A stretch of DNA of 64,000 nt from Proteiniborus ethanoligenes (GCF_900107485.1 NZ_FNQE01000022.1:1-64000); one strand, 5' to 3'. Positions 54,697 through 63,471 are shown, counted from the first letter of the stretch. Numbers and translations are program-made. Notes: generated by a model not told the origin, from the letters alone.

Positions 54697-56175
54697 GTGG
54701 ATAAGTTCGATATATACAGAGATATTTCTGAAAGAACTGAAGGAGACATCTATATTGGTGTAGTTGGACCGGTTAGAACAGGAAAATCAACCTTTATAAA
54801 AAGGTTTATGGAAAAACTGGTTGTTCCAAATATAGATAATAAATTCAAGAAAGAAAGAGCAAATGATGAATTGCCTATGAGCGGTTCTGGGAAAACTATA
54901 ATGACTACTGAACCTAAATTCGTGCCAACTGATGCAGTAGAATTGACACTCAAAGACAATGTAAAGTTTAGGGTGAGGATGGTAGATTGTGTAGGATATT
55001 TAGTTAAAGGGGCTTTAGGCCATGAGGAAAACAATGTACCTAGAATGGTTATTACTCCATGGTATGAAAAAGAAATACCTTTTGAGGAAGCAGCAGAGAT
55101 AGGAACTAGGAAAGTAATTACAGATCATTCCACAATAGGAATTGTAGTAACAACAGATGGCTCAATTACTGAAATTGATAGATCAAATTACATAAAGGCT
55201 GAGGAAAGAGTCATAAGTGAACTTAAGGAGTTAGATAAACCTTTTGTTATTCTACTTAATTCAAAGCACCCTGAATTAGATAGCACAATAGCTTTAAGAG
55301 AAAACCTAGAAGAGAAATACAAGGTACCAGTCATAGCAGTAGACTGCCTTAACATGGAAATGCCAGAAATAAATAAAATATTAGAAAAAGTCTTACTAGA
55401 GTTTCCAATAAAGGAAATTAACATTAATCTTCCAAAATGGGTAGAGGGGCTTCCAAAAAATCATTGGGTGAAAACTTCTGTTCTAAATTATATTAAAGAA
55501 ATAGTTCATAATCTTCAAAGATTGAGTGAAATAAACTATGCAGTGAGTAAATTTGATGAACTTGACATAATAAGTAGTGCAAAAATCAAAGAGATAAAGC
55601 TGGGAGAAGGCGTAGCAAATATAGAAATGAATGTTGATAGTGGATTATTCTATCGTATATTGAATGAATTAACTGGCTATAAAATCGAAGGTGAGCATCA
55701 GTTACTAGGGTTAGTCACAAATTTAGCAAAAGCAAAAAAGGAATATAATAAGATCGAAAGGGCATTAAGTGATGCTAGATTAACAGGATATGGATTAGTT
55801 CCTCCGAGTCTTGAAGAATTAGATTTGGCTGAACCAGAAATATTTAAACAAGGAAACAGATTTGGAGTAAAATTAAAAGCTATGGCACCAAGCTTGCATT
55901 TAATAAAAGCAAATCTTACTACTGAGGTTTCGCCACTTATAGGAACTGAAAAGCAAAGTGAGGAGCTTGTAAAATATTTGTTAGATGAATTTGAAAGTGA
56001 TCCATCAAAGATATGGGAATCAAATATGTTTGGGAAATCTCTGCATGACTTAGTAAAAGAGCAGCTAGAAAGTAAGTTAAATACTATGCCAGAGGATGCA
56101 AGAAGCAAAATGCAAAGAACCTTAGAAAGAATAGTCAATGATGGAAGTGGAGGGCTAATCTGTATCATAATATAA
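54697..56175 (+). CDS. spoIVA: Spore coat basement-layer ATPase SpoIVA
   Basis: SpoIVA polymerises with ATP on the forespore surface to form the base of the coat. Its 492 residues start with a Walker A GPVRTGKST. GTG 54697 places the Walker lysine at 30, the same number as in Bacillus, and lies eight bases from AGGAGG, so it is preferred over TTG 54694. The final GGLICIII matches the conserved C-terminus. It stands alone behind a sigma-E-like promoter; a tRNA gene converges with it two bases past its stop. Confidence 0.95.
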   Translation: MDKFDIYRDISERTEGDIYIGVVGPVRTGKSTFIKRFMEKLVVPNIDNKFKKERANDELPMSGSGKTIMTTEPKFVPTDAVELTLKDNVKFRVRMVDCVGYLVKGALGHEENNVPRMVITPWYEKEIPFEEAAEIGTRKVITDHSTIGIVVTTDGSITEIDRSNYIKAEERVISELKELDKPFVILLNSKHPELDSTIALRENLEEKYKVPVIAVDCLNMEMPEINKILEKVLLEFPIKEININLPKWVEGLPKNHWVKTSVLNYIKEIVHNLQRLSEINYAVSKFDELDIISSAKIKEIKLGEGVANIEMNVDSGLFYRILNELTGYKIEGEHQLLGLVTNLAKAKKEYNKIERALSDARLTGYGLVPPSLEELDLAEPEIFKQGNRFGVKLKAMAPSLHLIKANLTTEVSPLIGTEKQSEELVKYLLDEFESDPSKIWESNMFGKSLHDLVKEQLESKLNTMPEDARSKMQRTLERIVNDGSGGLICIII

Positions 56176-56177
56176 AA

Positions 56178-56254
56178 TGGTCGGGATGATAGGATTTGAA
56201 CCTACGACCCCAAGTCCCCCAGACTTGTGCGCTACCATGCTGCGCCACATCCCG
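56178..56254 (-). tRNA. tRNA-Pro (anticodon GGG)
   Basis: On the minus strand a full cloverleaf is seen: acceptor CGGGATG pairs with CATCCCG, the D-arm has GCGC pairs, the anticodon loop is CTGGGGG (anticodon GGG), and the T-arm has GTAGG with CCTAT around TTCAAAT. The 3' ACCA is encoded. It reads CCC and CCU codons. Confidence 0.96.
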
Positions 56255-56325
56255 AAAAATTTACTATCCCTTGGAGCCTAGCAAACATGCAGGTTTCAAG
56301 GGAAATTTATTTTAAGAACATTTTA

Positions 56326-56354
56326 ATTATACTCTAAATCTTTTAAAATTGCAA
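56326..56354 (-). promoter_or_regulatory. Sigma-A promoter of tRNA-Pro
   Basis: On the minus strand TTGCAA (56349-56354) and TATAAT (56326-56331) are 17 bases apart, about 70 bases before the tRNA. Confidence 0.6.
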
Positions 56355-56487
56355 ATAAATTAGTGAATATTAGTGGTATGCAAAGTACTGAACATAGTCT
56401 TATGGTAACAAATTTGCTTAAATATTTTCTAGCTCTGCTATTTGTGATATACTTTTATATGAAATTGATTAGAAAGCAGGTACGAAT

Positions 56488-56865
56488 ATGTTTATATCTA
56501 ATATTATGCCAGTACTGACAATGCTTTTTTTTGTCAGCCTAATTGGATACATACTAGTTGTTTTAAAAGAAAAACTTTTTTTATCAGATAATACGATAAT
56601 AATAGGAAAAAAAGCTGTAACACAGGAGCATATAAATGAAACAGACATGAAGGTATTCACAATTGGAGGAATTAAGATTAAATCAGGTGATGAAGTAAGA
56701 TTGGTTTTGTTAAACAACAACAAAATAGATGGGATAGTAATTGGTGCAAAAGCCAAAGAAAAGGAGCTTATGATGGTAACATATAAAGATGAAATAAAAG
56801 CTTTTGAAGTTAAAGAAATAAGAAAAATAAAAGTTATTAGCAAGTATGGAAGATTTTTCAAATAG
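56488..56865 (+). CDS. Uncharacterised membrane-anchored protein
   Basis: A 125-residue protein with one N-terminal helix (about 5-26), then a soluble, Lys- and Ile-rich beta-type domain (IGGIKIKSGDEVRLVLLNNNK read in parts near residues 57-77). I do not recognise the family. ATG 56488 has only a weak AGG ribosome site. The next gene is an HlyD-like factor 114 bases later. It could be linked to that envelope protein, but nothing proves it. Confidence 0.65.
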   Translation: MFISNIMPVLTMLFFVSLIGYILVVLKEKLFLSDNTIIIGKKAVTQEHINETDMKVFTIGGIKIKSGDEVRLVLLNNNKIDGIVIGAKAKEKELMMVTYKDEIKAFEVKEIRKIKVISKYGRFFK

Positions 56866-56978
56866 AAGCTTTAAAAGATAAAAAATATTTTTTAATTGTA
56901 CTAGGATAATTTTTGTTTTATTCATGAAGGAAATAAAGAATATTTGAAGAACTATTTATACAATGAAGAGGTGGTAAT

Positions 56979-58291
56979 ATGTCTCAAGAGAAAAGAAAAA
57001 AAAAAGAGTAATACGTAAAAGGATAAGAGTAGCTTTATTAGTAATAATAGCTGCATATTTTATTTTTCAGATGCTTCCAGTGTTTTCTATATCAAATTAT
57101 AAAACTATTACAGTAGAAAGTGGAAAGCTTGAAGATATAGTTTCTTATAGAGCTGTAATAATAAAAAATGAGTCTATATATAAATCTGAATCAAATGGGA
57201 CAGTAACCTTGTATAAAAAAGAAGGCGAAAGAATAGGCAAGGGAATACAAGTTGCCAAAATTGATAAATCAGAGGACCATAGTTTATCGAAAGAGTTAGA
57301 AGAAGTAAATAAACAAATAGAATTATTGAAAAACACATCAGATAATAAAGATATTCTAGAAAAAGATAAGGAAAAAATACAAGAAAATCTAGATAAGGTT
57401 ATAGATGAGCTACAAACTAGAATTTTAAATGGAGATTATAATGATGCATATGTTTATAAGAATACTTTAATGAAAAACTTTGGTAAGGACCTTATAGTAA
57501 CTGGACAGAATAACCTTGCTTCTCAGAGTCTCGAAGGTCTAATAAATCGAAAAAATGAAATAATTAAAAATATAGAAAAATGGAGTATAGTAAACTATTC
57601 TACAAAAGGCGGAATAATAAGCTACGAATTAGATGGACTAGAAGAGATATTTTCAGTTAGTAGGATAGATGAATATAAACCAGGTGATTTTAGAATTATT
57701 GACGAAAAAAACAGCAATGTAACAGAAACAGATAATGTAAAGTACGGAGAACCTGTATACAAAATTATAGATAATTATAGATGGTATGTAATGACTGAAG
57801 TTGACGCAAAAGAAGGAGACAAGCTAGAGGAAGGTAAAATATCTTATGTAAAAATTAATGGTGATGATAGAAAATTAACCGCTAGAGTTATTAAAGTATC
57901 AAAAGAAAAAGATAAATATTTAGTTGTCTTTATGTTTACAGATTTTTTCCATGAATATTACAAAGAAAGATATATTGATATTAATATAATAAAAAACACA
58001 TATGAAGGATTAATTATACCAAACAAAGCCTTAATTGAAAAAGATGGAGTAGAGGGTGTTTATATAAAGGATATAAGTGGCATAGTAAAGTTTAGACCTG
58101 TAAAAATATTAGCTAGCAATGAAGAGCATACTATTGTAAGCGAAGGCGAGGGTATTAGTAACAGACAAATTGAGATTGTTATTAATGGAGAAAGTAAAAA
58201 AGCCATTACTATACAGATGTTTGATGAAGTATTCACTAATGGAAACAAGATGAAGGAGGGACTAATAATAAATCAGCCAGGAGGGATATAA
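56979..58291 (+). CDS. HlyD-like membrane fusion protein, start and body in different frames
   Basis: The body (406 residues from ATG 57071, open to 58291) looks like an HlyD/membrane-fusion protein: a lipoyl-like hairpin region (about 25-50), coiled coil (about 75-110) and beta-barrel parts. The missing N-terminus, a basic stretch and a membrane helix, is read in the same frame from 57008. However, its only good start is ATG 56979, with GAGGTGG upstream, and that is in another frame and stops at 57009 after ten codons. A run of ten A at 56996-57005 lies between; one more A joins the frames. Slippage, phase variation or a sequencing error can explain it. It precedes yggS-sepF-ylmG-ylmH-divIVA. 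Confidence 0.72.
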
Positions 58292-58292
58292 A

Positions 58293-58979
58293 ATTAATCT
58301 TAAAAGAAATATAGAAAATATTAGAGAAATTATAGTTAAAAATACTGCCCAAAAAGGATTAAGCTCTGATTATATTAATCTAGTTGCAGTTACGAAGACA
58401 ATAGCTGTTGATAAAATTAATGAGGCTATATCATTAGGTGTAACTCATATTGGAGAAAATAGAGTTCAAGAAATACAAAAAAAGTATGAGCTCGTAAATA
58501 AAGAAGCTAAATGGCATATGATAGGACATCTTCAAACCAATAAGGTAAAGCATATTATAGATAAGGTTCATATGATACATTCATTAGATAGAATCAGCTT
58601 GGCTAAAGAAATACAAAAAAGGGCAGAAGAAAAGGACATTGACATAAGCGTACTAGTTCAAGTTAACATAGCTGAGGAAGATTCAAAGTTTGGACTTAAA
58701 AAGGAAGAAGTCATTCCTTTTATTAAGTCTATTGGAGAATTAGATAGAATAAAAATAAAAGGCTTAATGACAATAGCACCATATGTAGAAGAGCCTGAGG
58801 AAGTAAGATGCGTTTTTAGAGATTTAAAAATCTTATTTGAATGTATAAAAGAAATAGGGTTGAAAAATACCGACATGAAATATCTATCTATGGGAATGAC
58901 TAATGACTTTGAAATTGCTTTAGAAGAAGGTGCAAATATTATTCGTATAGGTACAGGTATTTTTGGAAAAAGAGAATAA
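58293..58979 (+). CDS. yggS: YggS-family PLP-binding protein (YlmE), probable ATT start
   Basis: Pyridoxal-phosphate homeostasis protein (YggS/PROSC family), 228 residues. The PLP lysine is Lys35 in LVAVTKT, followed by GENRVQE near residue 54, WHMIGHLQTNK near residue 73, and a late SMGMTNDFEIAL. The frame is open from 58272 with no ATG, GTG or TTG before Lys35. The first canonical start (ATG 58518) would delete a third of the barrel. ATT 58293 sits seven bases after GGAGGG and gives the family's normal start, so an AUU initiation codon is inferred. The gene leads the sepF cluster. Confidence 0.85.
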   Translation: MNLKRNIENIREIIVKNTAQKGLSSDYINLVAVTKTIAVDKINEAISLGVTHIGENRVQEIQKKYELVNKEAKWHMIGHLQTNKVKHIIDKVHMIHSLDRISLAKEIQKRAEEKDIDISVLVQVNIAEEDSKFGLKKEEVIPFIKSIGELDRIKIKGLMTIAPYVEEPEEVRCVFRDLKILFECIKEIGLKNTDMKYLSMGMTNDFEIALEEGANIIRIGTGIFGKRE

Positions 58980-58991
58980 GGGGGATAAAAA

Positions 58992-59441
58992 ATGGCAGAT
59001 ATGACAAGTAAATTTATAAACAAGGTCAAATATATAATTGGATTAGATGATATGGAAGAAAATGAAATTCAGCAAGATACAGGTAATGAAGAGATTGAAA
59101 TTGATCCTAAAAGAAGTCTTTCAAGACAAAATAAGGTTTTAAATATTCATACTAATACTAATGTTAAGCTAGTTGTATATGAACCATTAAAGTATGAGGA
59201 AGCACCAAAGATCGTAGAGGATTTAAAGGTGAGAAAGCTCATAGTAGTTAATTTAGAAAAAATGGAGACTGAAGAAAAAAAACAGATTTTTGATTTCTTA
59301 AATGGAGCTATCTATGCCTTAGATGGGAATATACAAAAAGTTTCAAAAGATATATTTATATTAGCACCAAGTAACGTAGAAATTGATTCTAGATTAAAGG
59401 AAGAATTAAAGAATAAAGGACTTTTTCCTTGGCAAAAATAG
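58992..59441 (+). CDS. sepF: Cell division protein SepF
   Basis: SepF binds FtsZ and helps make regular septa. The 149 residues start with an amphipathic membrane-binding helix (ADMTSKFINKVKYIIGL), then an acidic linker (about 18-40) and the SepF domain from about residue 58 (VVYEPLKYEEAPKIVEDL, VNLEKMETEEK, DFLNGAIYALDG). ATG 58992 follows AAGGGGG. It sits between yggS and ylmG, the usual ylm order. Confidence 0.95.
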   Translation: MADMTSKFINKVKYIIGLDDMEENEIQQDTGNEEIEIDPKRSLSRQNKVLNIHTNTNVKLVVYEPLKYEEAPKIVEDLKVRKLIVVNLEKMETEEKKQIFDFLNGAIYALDGNIQKVSKDIFILAPSNVEIDSRLKEELKNKGLFPWQK

Positions 59442-59457
59442 TTAAGAGGTGGATAGG

Positions 59458-59724
59458 TTGAGTGTTTTAAGAGTAGCTTTAGAAAAGTTAATTTATATTA
59501 TAGAAATACTTATTTTCATTAGAGCTATATTGTCTTTTATAGCTAGGGACATGAGCAGTCCTATAGTATCATTTGTTTTTCAAGTAACAGAGCCTATACT
59601 TGAGCCTTTTAGAAAACTTATTAGAAGACTAAATATAGATACAGGAATGATAGATTTTTCTCCCTTATTAGCATTACTATTCTTGTCACTTCTATCTAAT
59701 GTAGTAAATGCTTTTATCAGGTAA
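59458..59724 (+). CDS. ylmG: YggT/YlmG membrane protein
   Basis: An 88-residue protein with two long hydrophobic segments, of the YggT/YlmG family linked with cell division and chloroplast/ion homeostasis proteins. The central EPILEPFRKLIRR segment is the family signature. Start is TTG 59458, seven bases after AGAGGTGG, which itself contains the alternative GTG 59449. It is followed by ylmH after six bases. Confidence 0.9.
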   Translation: MSVLRVALEKLIYIIEILIFIRAILSFIARDMSSPIVSFVFQVTEPILEPFRKLIRRLNIDTGMIDFSPLLALLFLSLLSNVVNAFIR

Positions 59725-59730
59725 TATATT

Positions 59731-60522
59731 ATGAATATTGATAAGAACTTATTAATAGAACACATAAAAGATGCTGAACAGCTTTTAGTTATGAGAAAAG
59801 TGATAGATAAGCTAGAAAGAGTAGTTAGCAATCATTCTGTAGAGTACACTGATTTCCTTGATCCTTATCAAAGAAAGCTATGCCATTCATTTTTAAATAA
59901 GTTTCATGAGGTATGCTACTTTGAGGAAGGAGGATTAGAAAGTGCTGAAAGAAAATCTATTGTTATTTATCCTGCATATTTAGAAAAAAACAGTATCGAG
60001 CTGCCCATAATAGCACTGAGAATCGATGGGAGCTTTAAATTTAGAGAGTTAAATCATAGAGATTACCTCGGCGCATTAATGAGCCTTGGAATAAAAAGAG
60101 AAAAAATAGGTGATATTCTAATACATAAAGAATATGGAAATATAGTTGTATTACAGGAGATAGCTCCTTATATCAAATATAATCTAGAAATGATAAATAA
60201 AGAACCAATAACAATTACAGAAATTAACACATCCCAATTAATTGAAGTAGAAGAAGAGTATATTGAAAAAAATATTATTGTACCATCCTTTAGGCTAGAT
60301 GCATTTGTAAGTGCCATATGCAATTTATCAAGAGATAAAAGTTCATCTTTAGTAAGGAATGGTTACGTTAAAGTAAACTGGCAGACAATAGATACTATTT
60401 CAAAGGAAGTCTGCGAAGGAGACTTATTATCTATAAGGGGATTTGGGAGAACAAAAATTATTGGAAATCTTGGGAAAACTAAAAAGGATAGGATTAAAGT
60501 TATTGTAAAAATAATTATGTAA
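59731..60522 (+). CDS. ylmH: YlmH, S4-domain RNA-binding protein
   Basis: A 263-residue protein with an N-terminal YlmH domain (about 60-170) and a C-terminal S4 RNA-binding domain (about 185-245; FRLDAFVSAI, NGYVKVNW). In Bacillus YlmH is involved in ribosome-associated quality control. ATG 59731 has a weak ribosome site, and translation may couple with ylmG. It lies 15 bases before divIVA. Confidence 0.92.
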   Translation: MNIDKNLLIEHIKDAEQLLVMRKVIDKLERVVSNHSVEYTDFLDPYQRKLCHSFLNKFHEVCYFEEGGLESAERKSIVIYPAYLEKNSIELPIIALRIDGSFKFRELNHRDYLGALMSLGIKREKIGDILIHKEYGNIVVLQEIAPYIKYNLEMINKEPITITEINTSQLIEVEEEYIEKNIIVPSFRLDAFVSAICNLSRDKSSSLVRNGYVKVNWQTIDTISKEVCEGDLLSIRGFGRTKIIGNLGKTKKDRIKVIVKIIM

Positions 60523-60537
60523 AGGGGGCAAGATATT

Positions 60538-61008
60538 ATGCTCACACCACTTGACATTCAAAATAAAGAGTTTAAAAGAGGAGTAAGAGGCTATAAGGAA
60601 ACGGAAGTTGATTCTTTTCTTGATGAAATTATGATGGATTATGAGAACATATATAAGGAAAATATTGAGTTAAAAGATAAAATAGCTTTACTAAATGACC
60701 AATTAAAGCATTATAATAAAATTGAGGAAACTTTACAAAATACTCTTGTAGTTGCGCAAACAACAGCTGAGGAAGTAAAAATAAACGCTAGGAAAAATGC
60801 AGAGCTTATTATTAAAGAAGCGGAAGAAAATGCTAAGCGAATAATTGAAGATGCAAAAGCTGAGGCACTTAAAACACATGAAGATTATGAAATCCTTAAA
60901 AAAGACATGCTAGTGTTTAAGACTAGGTTTAAAACGCTACTTCAATCCCAGCTAGAATCTTTAAATGATCATTACAGAGATTTAGGAATAGAAGGTGACA
61001 AAGAATGA
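60538..61008 (+). CDS. divIVA: Cell division/polarity protein DivIVA
   Basis: DivIVA binds curved membrane and recruits division and polarity factors. The 156 residues start with LTPLDIQNKEFKRGVRGY (membrane-binding loop), then a long coiled coil (about 25-130). ATG 60538 follows AAAGGGGGC. It closes the yggS-sepF-ylmG-ylmH-divIVA unit, with a terminator next. Confidence 0.94.
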   Translation: MLTPLDIQNKEFKRGVRGYKETEVDSFLDEIMMDYENIYKENIELKDKIALLNDQLKHYNKIEETLQNTLVVAQTTAEEVKINARKNAELIIKEAEENAKRIIEDAKAEALKTHEDYEILKKDMLVFKTRFKTLLQSQLESLNDHYRDLGIEGDKE

Positions 61009-61011
61009 TTG

Positions 61012-61042
61012 AAAAGGATATGTATATTACGTATCCTTTTTT
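61012..61042 (+). terminator. Terminator after divIVA
   Basis: 13-bp stem (61012-61024 with 61028-61040, one G-U pair) ending in a T-run. The 3' arm abuts the next promoter. Confidence 0.8.
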
Positions 61043-61044
61043 GC

Positions 61045-61072
61045 TTGACACTTCTATCTATGGTTATATAAT
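61045..61072 (+). promoter_or_regulatory. Sigma-A promoter of the DAHP synthase gene
   Basis: Perfect TTGACA (61045-61050) and TATAAT (61067-61072), with a 16-base spacer. It leaves a 90-base leader with no T-box core. Confidence 0.72.
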
Positions 61073-61169
61073 ATAGTAGGAAACAATGAAGTAAAGCAAT
61101 AATTTATATTACTCAGTTGATTAGTAAAAAATATAAATATATTTAGATACATGCTTTGGAGGAATATTA

Positions 61170-61988
61170 ATGGAAATATTTAAGATAAAAAATGATGAAA
61201 GAGGTAAAAAAATAATTGATTTAGGAAATGGCATTAAAATTGGAGGAGATGAATTTACGGTTATAGCTGGTCCATGCTCTGTTGAAAGTGAAGAACAAAT
61301 TGAATTGACTGCACAAACCTTAGGCAGTATGGATATAAGAATACTTAGAGGTGGAGCATTTAAGCCTAGAACGTCTCCATATGCCTTTCAAGGGTTAGGT
61401 TTAGAAGGTCTTAAGCTTCTTAAAAAGGCAGGAGAGAAAAACAATATGAAGATTGTTTCGGAAATTATGGATCCAAGGGACTTAGAAGCTTCTTATGATT
61501 TTATTGATATATTTCAGATAGGCTCAAGGAATATGCAAAATTTTGCTCTTTTAAAAGAGGTAGGTAAATTTGATAAACCTGTACTTTTAAAAAGAGGAAT
61601 GGCTTCAACTATAAAAGAGTGGTTAATGGCAGCTGAATATATTGCTTCTGAAGGTAATGATAAAATAGTATTATGTGAGCGAGGAATAAGAACTTTTGAG
61701 GAATATACTAGGAACACACTTGATTTGTCTGTAGTCCCTATAATCAAAGAATTATCAAATCTTCCTATTATAATAGATCCTAGCCATGGAACTGGTAGAA
61801 AAGAGTTAATTAAACCAGTTACAAGAGCTTCTGTTGCTATAGGAGCAGATGGTGTTATGATTGAAGTGCACCCAAACCCATGTGAGGCTTTGTCTGATGG
61901 TGAACAATCATTAAACTTCAATGAAATGAAAGAAATTCTTTCGAATATTAAGGCTTTAAGAGGATGCATCGATAGATTTAACTGCTAA
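61170..61988 (+). CDS. aroF: 3-deoxy-7-phosphoheptulonate synthase (type I beta)
   Basis: DAHP synthase, first enzyme of the shikimate pathway, joining phosphoenolpyruvate and erythrose-4-phosphate. The 272 residues form one TIM barrel with VIAGPCSVES near residue 29, LRGGAFKPRTSPY near residue 58, QIGSRNMQNF near residue 116 and IDPSHGTGRKE near residue 205. There is no extra regulatory (ACT or chorismate mutase) domain. The 40 or so N-terminal residues are the short ferredoxin-like part. ATG 61170 has GGAGGA. It is a single-gene unit. Confidence 0.95.
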   Translation: MEIFKIKNDERGKKIIDLGNGIKIGGDEFTVIAGPCSVESEEQIELTAQTLGSMDIRILRGGAFKPRTSPYAFQGLGLEGLKLLKKAGEKNNMKIVSEIMDPRDLEASYDFIDIFQIGSRNMQNFALLKEVGKFDKPVLLKRGMASTIKEWLMAAEYIASEGNDKIVLCERGIRTFEEYTRNTLDLSVVPIIKELSNLPIIIDPSHGTGRKELIKPVTRASVAIGADGVMIEVHPNPCEALSDGEQSLNFNEMKEILSNIKALRGCIDRFNC

Positions 61989-62097
61989 AATGCACCTAAT
62001 CTGTTTATAATCCATAATATATAATATAAATACATTAAATTAAGCTGTAATAATTTGTATAATCATATGAATGTATTATGGAATAGAGGTGGTTCAG

Positions 62098-62232
62098 GTG
62101 CTTAGCTTTGAAGAGAAAGAATATGCAGATTATTTATTGTTTTTTTTCATTCTTTTAACACAAATATGGGGAGCGAAATATAAGAAAAATAACTTGCTTT
62201 TTTTCTATTTAGTTCTAGCTTTTTTCACTTAA
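62098..62232 (+). CDS. Small hydrophobic peptide ORF, function unknown
   Basis: A 44-residue frame starting with GTG 62098 (AGAGGTGG ends five bases upstream) and ending with TAA 62230. The product is an acidic start followed by two Leu/Phe-rich segments (FFFILLTQIWG and LLFFYLVLAFF), enough for one membrane hairpin. I recognise no family. Size and composition resemble small membrane peptides. It may be real because of its good ribosome site, but a chance ORF cannot be ruled out. 61989-62422 holds otherwise only a hairpin repeat. Confidence 0.42.
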   Translation: MLSFEEKEYADYLLFFFILLTQIWGAKYKKNNLLFFYLVLAFFT

Positions 62233-62259
62233 TATGATTTGTTATATTTTATAAACATT

Positions 62260-62310
62260 AAGAAAGCTTCAAGATTAACTAACTTTAGTTAGATTAATAT
62301 GAAGCTTTTC
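62260..62310. repeat. Hairpin repeat, copy 3 (AAGAAAGCTTCA ... TGAAGCTTTTC)
   Basis: 10-bp stem with one bulge (62262-62271 with 62300-62310). Inside is a second hairpin (TAACTA with TAGTTA). The stem matches copies 1 and 2 in sequence. It follows the small hydrophobic ORF. Confidence 0.58.
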
Positions 62311-62422
62311 ATATTTTGGGGTAATAAATATAAATATATATTATAATATATATTAGTAATGCATTATAAAGAGCTAATAGAAATAATACTATATATTATA
62401 AACCTTTATAAGGGGGTATTTT

Positions 62423-62704
62423 ATGACTGAAAAAAACAAAGAACTAGAAAAAAGACTAGAAGAATTAGTTGATAATATTGAGAAGTCAAAGATACATGAA
62501 TACGTGGATTTTGTAAATAATAAGAAGAGATTACTTTATGTTAATTTTTTAGGAGGATTAGCTAGGGGATTTGGTATGGCCATAGGCTTTACCATACTTG
62601 GCGCAGTAGCCATATATTTATTACAGAAAATAATTTCCTGGAACATCCCATTAATTGGTGATTTTATTGCTGAAATAGTAAGGATTGTTCAAAAAAGATT
62701 ATAG
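62423..62704 (+). CDS. DUF5665 membrane protein
   Basis: A 93-residue protein with a charged, helical N-terminus (about 1-40) and one or two membrane helices (about 45-70; GGLARGFGMAIGFTILGAVA). It matches the DUF5665 family of Clostridia, of unknown function. ATG 62423 has AAGGGGG upstream. It lies nine bases before the zinc-finger gene and probably shares its transcript. Confidence 0.85.
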   Translation: MTEKNKELEKRLEELVDNIEKSKIHEYVDFVNNKKRLLYVNFLGGLARGFGMAIGFTILGAVAIYLLQKIISWNIPLIGDFIAEIVRIVQKRL

Positions 62705-62712
62705 GAGGAAAA

Positions 62713-63375
62713 ATGGAAAAACAAAAGCTAAAGTATTTTAAAAACATGCTTATTAAAGAAAAAAGAGATGTACTTAACACATTGAATCTAATGGATGCAA
62801 ACAATCCAAATAGCTCAATGCAAGATTATTTTGATGAATTATCTATGTACGATAACCATCCTGCTGACCTAGGAACAGAAATGTTTATGATGGAACATAG
62901 TATGAGTTTAAAAAGTAGCGAAGGACATATTCTTAATGAAATCAATAGAGCTCTAGAAAGAATAGAGGATAATAACTATGGTATATGCATAGACTGTGGT
63001 CAAGAAATAGATGAAGAAAGACTTGAAATACTTCCGTATACTGAAGTATGCATAAAATGTTCTAAAGACAAGACACATATAAATGGAAAAATGAAACTTC
63101 GTCCTCAGGAAGAAGAAAATATAGGATTTCCCTTTGGAAGCTCTAATAATGATTTTTCACCTAAAGATAAAGTGGAGTTTGATGGTGAAGATAGCTTACA
63201 ATCTGTTTTAAAATTTAATGAAATATCTAATGACCCTTCTTTCTCAACTGGTGATCATCAAGGTGTTTTTGATGATATTGAACATGGAGTTGTCGAAGAA
63301 GTTGAAGGAATATCAGAAGAGTATTATAAAAAGCAATTAAAAGAATCTAATGAAAAAGATAGCTCTTATAAATAG
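62713..63375 (+). CDS. TraR/DksA-type zinc-finger protein (YteA family)
   Basis: A 220-residue protein of the DksA/TraR C4 family, YteA subgroup found in spore formers. A helical N-terminal half with YDNHPADLGTEMF near residue 46 is followed by the four-cysteine finger CIDCGQ ... CIKCS (about residues 93-117) and a long acidic tail. ATG 62713 has TAGGAGG. True DksA works on RNA polymerase with ppGpp; here that is not shown. It sits before lspA, as in other Clostridia. Confidence 0.9.
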   Translation: MEKQKLKYFKNMLIKEKRDVLNTLNLMDANNPNSSMQDYFDELSMYDNHPADLGTEMFMMEHSMSLKSSEGHILNEINRALERIEDNNYGICIDCGQEIDEERLEILPYTEVCIKCSKDKTHINGKMKLRPQEEENIGFPFGSSNNDFSPKDKVEFDGEDSLQSVLKFNEISNDPSFSTGDHQGVFDDIEHGVVEEVEGISEEYYKKQLKESNEKDSSYK

Positions 63376-63402
63376 ACTAGATTTAAATCTAGTCTTATTT
63401 TT
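63374..63402 (+). terminator. Terminator after the YteA-like gene
   Basis: A perfect 22-base palindrome (63374-63395), giving a 9-bp stem with a four-base loop, followed by TATTTTT. Confidence 0.82.
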
Positions 63403-63471
63403 AGCTCCTTATTGTAAAAAGACGACTAATACTTTACAATAATATATATACTATTGTTAGGGAGGCATAAA

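Noticed and set aside
55698-56168. Minus-strand frame of 156 residues within spoIVA
   Set aside because: Same reason: antisense shadow of a conserved gene, no start signal.
61073-61169. T-box or other attenuator before the DAHP synthase gene
   Set aside because: No T-box core, no terminator and no leader peptide with Trp, Phe or Tyr codons was seen.
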